From positions 434,001 to 498,000 of the forward strand of contig JAZGUH010000449.1 of assembly GCA_037893225.1 (NCBI GenBank): 64,000 nucleotides of DNA, given 5' to 3'. Shown piece by piece: positions 54,847 through 64,000 of the stretch; the stretch's first letter is position 1; each line of letters opens with the position of its first letter. Under the pieces are notes generated by a model that was not told where the DNA came from, ran no database searches, and was given only the letters and a program-made list of their open reading frames with translations. This DNA is from Hippasteria phrygiana. Taxonomy: Eukaryota; Echinodermata; Asteroidea; Valvatida; Goniasteridae. The translations under genes were made by a program, and so were the position numbers.

Positions 54847-57800
54847 TTGTGGTCAGGCGCACAGCCATAAAGCCAAGATAATAATCCCTGACTATAACAG
54901 CTATGTTTACCAATTAATTATGGGTCAACAGTGGCCAAGATAATTAGTTTGTCTGTAGCCAGACCATGCTTACCGTTATGATTACATGTACATGTTCTGT
55001 TATGTGTTGCTACATGTAGGGCATTATTTTTAGTGTTGACACATGATAGAGGTAGAAAACGCCTGTTAAAACAATTTAATGATATTTATTTGATTGATAG
55101 TCTCTGAAACTAGATCTTGGAAGATCATTTTCCTGTCTTTTAAAGTCATGGTAATATCTTTTCTTCAGTAAATTGTTCATTGCAAGCGCATGTTTGTAGA
55201 CGAAGCCATCCAATGGAAAATTAGTAACTAGGAAAACACAACCTCCGTGAATGAACCTACAATTGTATCTTTAATGGCGTAACCAATACCAGTCTCACAA
55301 AGGCTATAGTTTTACCGTTTGATTGGTTGATTTCCCCATCCATACTGTAATTCCTTACATCTGCCTGTCATACCACTCAACCTAATAACATAATTGATGA
55401 TGGAAACCTGCAACACCCCCCTTATATGCTTTGAGCAACGTTTGTATTAAAAGAAGTTAGCATTGTTGTAATATGCCAAAGAAACCACACATATATTAAA
55501 ACTATATTTATAACAATTTTGCAATGCATGACGGACAATTTCTATTTGATTTATTATTGTGTCATTTCTATAAACCCACAACTTATTGTTTCGTTCACAA
55601 TGGCACAATACAATGTTTCTTTCAACAAAATTTTCTGAAATACCTTTTGGATTTTACCCCTTTACATGTATTATATGGACGCTTCCAAATTAAAGCAAAT
55701 CAAATTAATCAAACCAATATAATCGTGGAAAACCACAATTTGTTAACTTAAATTAGAATGTAAATTGTCAGTAGCTACTTCTGTTGGGCTTAGATTAAAT
55801 TCAGAAAAAAATGACATCAAGTGCTGTTATGTTTAAGAAGTAAAACAAGAGTCGTCCCTGAAAAGACTTATGTTCCCAATATGGAGGCTATTTATTTATT
55901 TTTCAGAAAATCAATATTCACAAATAGATAGATACACATAACAGGGGTACACATGTACATGTACAGTTAATTAAAAACAAAACAGTTGATCCTTTCTGGG
56001 ATAGCCTAATAAAGCAATTTTTAAGGCGTATTTCCATTGGGGTACCGGCGGTCACATTTGTGCACAAACTCCAAATAGAACGCTTCAACTTGGTATGAAA
56101 ATACCTCATTTTCATTTGAAAAATGACAGTTGCCAATCCATGACATTCATGTATTATTTGACATTGCTCAACCGTTAATCCTTTTGAATTATGATATATG
56201 GTCATGCCTGAAGATTAGAGTTGTTTAGCTTCATTTTAAAATCTTTAAAAATTCATTACTGCAAGTTATTTCATCTAATGAATACATTGATTTGAATTGT
56301 TCGTATGTTAAAATGCGACCCCGTATTTATGTACACTGAACAACTTTACAATTTCCCGAACACTTTTCACTACTTGTTGCAATTTCTTTGTCATGACACC
56401 AAAATGAAGCCATCGCAATAATAATGATACTGCTAAATCACACTGGAATCAATTTGAACGATTTTGCATCCATATTTCACATTAAAAAAGTACCGATAGA
56501 CCAAATAATTAGGCATAATTTTCACGTCAGAATCTTTCACAGACAATTGCTTCTTGCAGGTCTCCATGTTAACTAATGCAATAGAGTCGGCCGACAGATA
56601 TGGACAATCAACTGCCATGGACACACTTCTGTCAAAAAATCTAAATTCGGCTCTGATTGGCTGACGTGTAGGGTCGCATAAAATTTGAATTCACCCATAT
56701 ATCAAACATTCGCTTTGTAGCATGTGATGGGCTTCATTGATAATCTAATTCCACCAAGTGCGCTTCCACAGTATCCTTGTGTAGGTTATCATACATACAT
56801 ACAAATTATTTACTTCTTGAAAAGGCTTTAGTTGTCAGCTGAGCTAGACCAGATGACATTTTAACCTGTTTCACAACATCGTACATAAATTACTCCAATG
56901 ATGGACATGGCGATGAGAGTTTAAAATTGTAATGTTCTTCAAAGGTGTACAACCGTCTTCCACAAAACGGGGGATTTTCCCTTTTGGGAAAACTGCACCA
57001 TCATCACAAGACACGAAGCAGTATGGTTGTTTTTGTAGATGCAACATTACTCACATGAAATTAATGTGACAATCCTTTAAATAGAGATGTATCATGCAGT
57101 GGTGAAGAAAGTTCACTATTGTTCTCATTTGCTTTAAGACTGGAAAAAATAAAAACGATGTATGCCTGCAGTAGCAAGTTTGGAGAACAGCCCATTAGAA
57201 AATCTAGGGTATATCCTTTTCAACCCCAGTGGGTTTGAGTATAATTATAAAACACACTCCTCCCATGTCCAGCCAAGATAATCCCCATAATCACTTAAAT
57301 AAACAAACTCCTGTGACCAACACATCTCCCTGGATGAGTGCTGGAACTATTTTCATTGCAGACCGTAATGGTCGTTCTCTGTCATTTCTTTATTGATTTT
57401 TACCATTAGAAAAAGAAAACAAAACAACATCTCACACATGTAATGATTTTAATATTTATATCGGCTTATATCATGATATTAAGTTGCACAAAAATGAAGT
57501 GGATTCATTCAGGCAGGATCACTTATCATACTCCTAATGGGATTAGTGCTGATAAGAATCCTAATCTCTCAGGCTGCTGACTCTGCTTTAGACCAGTCAA
57601 TAGGGTTGGTCAGGTTGGCTTCTAATCAAAGGATGTATTCATCCATGGAGGATTCCTCCATGATTCATCAGACAGTGACAGTCAATGGATTTTTAAAAGT
57701 CTCCCCATACATGTAAATGCTCCATGCAAAAGCTTTGAGTGTGTAGACATGGTACATATGTATAAAAGATACAATTGGCTACACTGTTGATTCTATAAAA

Positions 57801-58494
57801 AATGAGTTAATGGTGACATATTTCTCTTAGTCAATGGCTATGTGCTTTTGAAGTCTGTACAAGTTTGTTTGTCCCAGATTTGCATGAAGAATGTCACATG
57901 ATATTCAACAGATGCTATGATAAGCTAATGTTTATAGTTAATTGTGGTTCTGCCAGCTTAAAAAAAATGGATTTTCAAAAATGCGAATGTTAAGGGACAC
58001 AAATTGTTATACACAACAAAAGACAGAGGACAATGCCTATATGTGCCACATGCAGTTTTTTTCATCAACTCTTTTAAATAATGTACATGAGTTATATCCC
58101 TTTCAGAACACATCCATGTTGAGTTGACAACCAGATCCTACGAAATGAACTTACTTAAAAACATTTTATGACTTATATTTTTGGGTGCATTAGAAATTAT
58201 GGAAAGAGGTGTACAATTGGCTGAACAACAGTTTTTATATGACTTGATTTTAAGATTTTACAATCCATATGAACATTAAGTGGTTAAAAATCCGAACAGT
58301 TCCTATTAGTTTCCATTGTACTCATGCAAGTAAGGGCCCGAACTCTGCCGACTTGTGATTCATTTTGTTGGGCCACAATGTATGTCATGATGTTTACTTT
58401 ATTTGACATTATTATTTGGATCGCAGCTTATATTATCCTTGACTACGTGTATTTTGGATTGTTATGTTCTCTATTTTTCATCTTATGTGCTGTT
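54847..58494 (+). other. Tubulin intron, mostly unique
   Basis: About 3.6 kb of AT-rich DNA without recognised exon, RNA gene or repeat family. ORFs in it (for example 55524-55751, 55918-56205) have no domain signature. The hydrophobic ORF 58324-58584 runs into the adjoining MITE and is treated as spurious. Confidence 0.5.
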
Positions 58495-58498
58495 TTAA

Positions 58499-59090
58499 AG
58501 GGACACATTGCTTTGGATTTTGCGATTCGGGCTATAAAACTGAAATGGATATGGTTGGGAAGCTTTTTTAAAAGTAGAATATAAAGATTCACATAACTAT
58601 CCCTTCAAGTTGCGTGGTTTTTGTTTAATTTCGTGACAAATAACGTACGGTCCGCCATAATTTGTGACTCCACAAAATGGCGGACGGTGTTCACCAGTCG
58701 TATTTCCAGTCGCATCTGGTTGAAGTACGTTCTGTTGATCCATTTTGATGTACTGTGGCACGGCGCGCAGCACTGGCGATATGTGTCGCGAGGTAGAGAA
58801 TTGTACCTGGCGATCATTTGATAGGTTCACAAGGCCACTGGCTGCAGCGCCAGCCTAAAGACTCTTACAGCGTATTTTGCGCATTATTTAGACGGTGGTA
58901 TTTACTACTGGAAATAAGTCTATGTTTCGCGGGTCAGATGTCAGGGGTCAGCGACCAATTTATTGTTTTGTAATCACCACTCACTATATTTACAACACAT
59001 GTTTTTTTGCATGAACAACTCTTATAAAAGATAAGGAACATTTCCAAACAGCAACATTTCATGACATTTGAAGGCAATTTACGTGTCCCT
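58499..59090. mobile_element. 592-bp TTAA-flanked MITE
   Basis: AGGGACACATTGC at the left and the complement of AGGGACACGTAAATTGC at the right are flanked by TTAA (58495-58498 and 59091-59094). Inner inverted blocks such as GTCCGCC/GGCGGAC (58651 and 58679) add foldback structure. Non-autonomous; piggyBac/Kolobok-type by target only. Confidence 0.75.
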
Positions 59091-59094
59091 TTAA

Positions 59095-59689
59095 TTGTTA
59101 GATATATCCAACATTGTCCAAGTGGTCTAGAATTTAGAAACTCTAAAAACATGGTTGATAATATATACACATGTACTTTGCATATGTCCAATTCAAGTAG
59201 CCTTTTTATCAAAAGATTACATGAAAACCTATGCATGTACATGTACTTTTTCTTAGAATTTGTTGCACTACATCATGAAGGACGGAAGGAATAGAGCAGG
59301 CTGTGATGGCTCAAGATACATGTACTTGGCTGATTTGAACAAATGGAGTACCAGAAGTACATGTACATTGTTCTGTTTACATGCAGTTTGTATACTACAT
59401 GTGTGATGTGTAGGTGCATGCTGGCATCTTCCTCAGCCAGTTTCCAGGAATTGCCCATTCACACCCCACTACTTAATTCCTCTTATCAGTTGTGTCAGTG
59501 TTTGTTATGCAGATCAGGAGAGCCATAAAACCTGCATGTACATGTACATGTATGCATGCCCATAGGTGTGCATCATGTACTGTACATGTATGCTGAAATG
59601 CTTGCTCACTTTTACAGTACACTACACTGCAATGCCCTTATTTTTAGTATTGAAAACAATGCTTGAAGCATGTTTCTTCCCATATGTGC
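59095..59689 (+). other. Intronic spacer between MITE and satellite
   Basis: ACATGTACATGT-like words are dense (59243, 59358, 59538, 59585). No gene was recognised. Confidence 0.45.
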
Positions 59690-62600
59690 TTGGGTAGGAT
59701 TTTGTCATCTCACGTCAAGTTTCATAACAGTCGACCCATCGGTGCTCATTTTATAGCCAAAAAGCTAAATTTAATTATTATACTTTATTATTTGAAACAA
59801 GTACCGGTACCATAAAAGGTCATTTTTGGCCATAACATTTGAAATTTTCAATGAAGGTCCTTTTTCTTCCAGTATATGATTGGGTAGATTGTTGCGACAT
59901 CTCACGTCAAGTTTTATAAAAATCAACTCATCGGTGCTCATTTTAGAGCCAAAAACCAAAATTGTATTATTGTACTCACTACCAGTACCCTAAAAGGTCA
60001 TTTTTGGCCATAAAATTTTAAATTTTCAATGAAGGTCCTTTTTCTTCCCATATGTGATTGGGTAGGTTGTTGCGACATCTCACGTCGAGTTTTATAAAAA
60101 TTAACTCATCGGTGCTCATTTTAGACCCAAAAAGCAAAATGTCATCATTATATACTCTATAAATGGAACAAGTACCCTGAAAGGTCATTTTTGGCCATAA
60201 AATTTGAAATTTTCAATAAAGGTTCTTTTTCTTTCAGTATATGATTGGGTAGGTTGTTGCGACATCTCACGTCAAGTTTCATAACAGTGGACTCATCGGT
60301 GCTCATTTTAGACCCAAAAAGCAAAATGTCATCATTATATACTCTATAAATGGAACAAGTACCCTGAAAGGTCATTTTTGGCCATAAAATTTGAAATTTT
60401 CAATAAAGGTTCTTTTTCTTTCAGTATATGATTGGGTAGGTTGTTGCGACATCTCACGTCAAGTTTCATAACAGTGGACTCATCGGTGCTCATTTTAGAC
60501 CCAAAAAGCAAAATGTCATCATTATACTCTATATAAAATGGAACAAGTACCCTAAAAGGTCATTTTTGGCCATAAAATTTGAAATTTTGCATGAAGTTCC
60601 TTTTTCTTCCCATATGTGATTGGGTAGGTTGTTGCGACATCTCACGTCGAGTTTTATAAAAATTAACTCATCGGTGCTCATTTTAGACCCAAAAAGCAAA
60701 ATGTCATCATTATATACTCTATAAATGGAACAAGTACCCTGAAAGGTAATTTTTGGCCATAAAATTTGAAATTTTCAATAAAGGTTCTTTTTCTTTCAGT
60801 ATATGATTGGGTAGGTTGTTGCGACATCTCACGTCAAGTTTCATAAGAGTGGACGCATCGCTGCTTATTTTAGAGCCAAAAACCTAAAAAATTTAAGTTT
60901 AGTTTTATACTTGGAACAATATATACCATGGAACAAGTACCCTAAAAGGTAATTTTTGGCCATAAAATTTTAAATTTTCAATGAAGGTCCTTTTTCTTCC
61001 CATATGTGATTGGGTAGGTTGTTGCGACATCTCATGTCAAGTTTCATATTACAGTGAACGCATCGGTGCTCATTTTAGAGCCAAAAACCAAAATTTCATG
61101 ATTGTACTTTAATAATTGAACAAGTACCGGTACCCTAAAAAGTCATTTTTTGCCATAACATTCGAAATTTTTAATGAAGGTCCTTTTTCTTCCAGTATAT
61201 GATTGGGTAGGTTGTTGCGACATCTCACGTCAAGTTTCATAACAGTGGACTCATCGGTGCTCATTTTAGACCCAAAAACCAAAATTGTATTATTGTACTC
61301 ACTACCAGTACCCTAAAAGGTCATTTTTGGCCATAAAATTTGAAATTTTGCATGAAGTTCCTTTTTCTTCCCATATGTGATTGGGTAGGTTGTTGCGACA
61401 TCTCACGTCGAGTTTTATAAAAATTAACTCATCGGTGCTCATTTTAGACCCAAAAAGCAAAATGTCATCATTATACTCTATAAATGGAACAAGTACCCTG
61501 AAAGGTCATTTTTGGCCATAAAATTTGAAATTTTCAATAAAGGTTCTTTTTCTTTCAGTATATGATTGGGTAGGTTGTTGCGACATCTCACGTCAAGTTT
61601 CATAAGAGTGGACGCATCGCTGCTTATTTTAGAGCCAAAAACCTAAAAATTTTAAGTTTAGTTTTATACTTGGAACAATATATACCATGGAACAAGTACC
61701 CTAAAAGGTCATTTTTGGCCATAAAATTTGAAACTTTTAACGAAGGTCCTTTTTCTTCCAGTATATGATTGGGTAGGTTGTTGCGACATCTCACGTCAAG
61801 TTTCATAACAGTGGACTCATCGGTGCTCATTTTAGACCCAAAAACCAAAATTGTATTATTGTACTCACTACCAGTACCCTAAAAGGTCATTTTTGGCCAT
61901 AAAATTTGAAATTTTGCATGAAGTTCCTTTTTCTTCCCATATGTGATTGGGTAGGTTGTTGCGACATCTCACGTCGAGTTTTATAAAAATTAACTCATCG
62001 GTGCTCATTTTAGACCCAAAAAGCAAAATGTCATCATTATATACTCTATAAATGGAACAAGTACCCTGAAAGGTCATTTTTGGCCATAAAATTTGAAATT
62101 TTCAATAAAGGTTCTTTTTCTTTCAGTATATGATTGGGTAGGTTGTTGCGACATCTCACGTCAAGTTTCATAACAGTGGACTCATCGGTGCTCATTTTAG
62201 ACCCAAAAAGCAAAATGTCATCATTATATACTCTATAAATGGAACAAGTACCCTGAAAGGTAATTTTTGGCCATAAAATTTGAAATTTTCAATAAAGGTT
62301 CTTTTTCTTTCAGTATATGATTGGGTAGGTTGTTGCGACATCTCACGTCAAGTTTCATAACAGTGGACGCATCGCTGCTTATTTTAGAGCCAAAAACCTA
62401 AAAAATTTAAGTTTAGTTTTATACTTGGAACAATATATACCATGGAACAAGTACCCTAAAAGGTAATTTTTGGCCATAAAATTTTAAATTTTCAATGAAG
62501 GTCCTTTTTCTTCCCATATGTGATTGGGTAGGTTGTTGCGACATCTCATGTCAAGTTTCATATTACAGTGAACGCATCGGTGCTCATTTTAGAGCCAAAA

Positions 62601-63980
62601 ACCAAAATTTCATGATTGTACTTTAATAATTGAACAAGTACCGGTACCCTAAAAAGTCATTTTTTGCCATAACATTCGAAATTTTTAACGAAGGTCCTTT
62701 TTCTTCCAGTATATGATTGGGTAGGTTGTTGCGACATCTCACGTCAAGTTTCATAACAGTGGACTCATCGGTGCTCATTTTAGACCCAAAAACCAAAATT
62801 GTATTATTGTACTCACTACCAGTACCCTAAAAGGTCATTTTTGGCCATAAAATTTGAAATTTTGCATGAAGTTCCTTTTTCTTCCCATATGTGATTGGGT
62901 AGGTTGTTGCGACATCTCACGTCGAGTTTTATAAAAATTAACTCATCGGTGCTCATTTTAGACCCAAAAAGCAAAATGTCATCATTATATACTCTATAAA
63001 TGGAACAAGTACCCTGAAAGGTCATTTTTGGCCATAAAATTTGAAATTTTCAATAAAGGTTCTTTTTCTTTCAGTATATGATTGGGTAGGTTGTTGCGAC
63101 ATCTCACGTCAAGTTTCATAAGAGTGGACGCATCGCTGCTTATTTTAGAGCCAAAAACCTAAAAATTTTAAGTTTAGTTTTATACTTGGAACAATATATA
63201 CCATGGAACAAGTACCCTAAAAGGTCATTTTTGGCCATAAAATTTGAAACTTTTAACGAAGGTCCTTTTTCTTCCAGTATATGATTGGGTAGGTTGTTGC
63301 GACATCTCACGTCAAGTTTCATAACAGTGGACTCATCGGTGCTCATTTTAGACCCAAAAACCAAAATTGTATTATTGTACTCACTACCAGTACCCTAAAA
63401 GGTCATTTTTGGCCATAAAATTTGAAATTTTGCATGAAGTTCCTTTTTCTTCCCATATGTGATTGGGTAGGTTGTTGCGACATCTCACGTCGAGTTTTAT
63501 AAAAATTAACTCATCGGTGCTCATTTTAGACCCAAAAAGCAAAATGTCATCATTATACTCTATAAATGGAACAAGTACCCTGAAAGGTCATTTTTGGCCA
63601 TAAAATTTGAAATTTTCAATAAAGGTTCTTTTTCTTTCAGTATATGATTGGGTAGGTTGTTGCGACATCTCACGTCAAGTTTCATAAGAGTGGACGCATC
63701 GCTGCTTATTTTAGAGCCAAAAACCTAAAAATTTTAAGTTTAGTTTTATACTTGGAACAATATATACCATGGAACAAGTACCCTAAAAGGTCATTTTTGG
63801 CCATAAAATTTGAAACTTTTAACGAAGGTCCTTTTTCTTCCAGTATATGATTGGGTAGGTTGTTGCGACATCTCACGTCAAGTTTTATAAAAATCAACTC
63901 ATCGGTGCTCATTTTAGACCCAAAAAGCAAAATGTCATCATTATACTCTATAAATGGAACAAGTACCCTAAAAGGTCATT
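59690..63980 (+). repeat. About 180-200-bp satellite with eight-monomer higher-order period
   Basis: The landmark GTCATTTTTGGCC (GTAAT in some) occurs near 59819, 59997, 60185, 60371, 60559, 60746, 60949, 61142, 61320, 61505, 61709, 61886, 62073, 62260, 62463, 62656, 62834, 63021, 63224, 63402, 63587, 63790 and 63975. Interval lengths from 60371 are 188,187,203,193,178,185,204,177 and from 61886 are 187,187,203,193,178,187,203,178, so the array is built of a roughly 1515-bp unit of eight monomers. The array breaks off at about 63980 into other sequence. Confidence 0.96.
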
Positions 63981-64000
63981 TAAGGAAAATCTATTACCGT

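Noticed and set aside
58324..58584. Hydrophobic 86-residue ORF resembling a small membrane protein
   Set aside because: It runs into the TTAA-flanked MITE and has no splice or promoter support; AT-rich intron DNA easily yields Phe/Ile/Leu-rich frames.
60157..63930. Recurrent ORFs with a shared KMSTDE...LDVRCRNNLPNHI reading in the satellite
   Set aside because: The reading recurs because the monomer recurs; stops and length changes of 178-204 bp break the frame between monomers.

Overview
This is a eukaryotic nuclear window, almost certainly from an animal genome. One gene is visible: two phase-compatible exons (28200-28288 and 53616/53619-53714, + strand) of a divergent tubulin of the delta/epsilon/zeta kind, separated by an intron of about 25.3 kb. 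The rest is transposable elements, satellites, minisatellites and intergenic or intronic DNA. TTAA-flanked and long-TIR non-autonomous elements, poly-C/poly-G runs and many copies of the self-complementary ACATGTACATGT motif suggest a marine invertebrate, perhaps a deuterostome such as an echinoderm, hemichordate or lancelet. That placement is inference.

Layout. 1-11835: a head-to-tail array of about 2.3-3.4 kb units, each ending in an 8-bp-arm hairpin plus CTAG followed by T, the signature of a Helitron 3' end. The units are made of sub-repeats packed with paired CRE octamers (TGACGTCA), and the array carries two large, nearly identical internal duplications. 11836-17870: intergenic DNA with small inverted-repeat elements and G/C homopolymers. 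17871-21560: a 200-bp satellite with a five-monomer higher-order period, interrupted by a 1296-bp solo-LTR-like insertion with a 4-bp target duplication. 22206-24776: a foldback element with arms of about 550-600 bp and a second element nested in its loop. 26784-28000: a long-TIR element with a tRNA-derived SINE nested inside it.

28200 onward: tubulin exon 1. In the following intron, antisense to the gene, sits a complete Ty3/gypsy retrotransposon (28380-37054, TSD TATG) with gag, an almost intact pol carrying one frame break in the integrase C-terminus, a tRNA-Leu-like primer site, and a 1-kb DNA element inserted in its 5' LTR. Next come a G4-prone minisatellite (38962-39910), a 2.0-kb TTAA-flanked element, a 2.9-kb element with TATTA duplications, an 810-bp element, a large palindrome and a dead LINE (about 49441-52711) that has lost its reverse transcriptase active site. 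Tubulin exon 2 follows. The remaining intron holds a repeated ATCACATCC motif array, a 592-bp TTAA-flanked MITE and a satellite (about 59690-63980) with an eight-monomer, about 1515-bp higher-order period.

Nothing here works as an operon or pathway. The biology is that of a long, repeat-loaded host intron and its flanks. All repeat relations were read by eye; identities are not computed.
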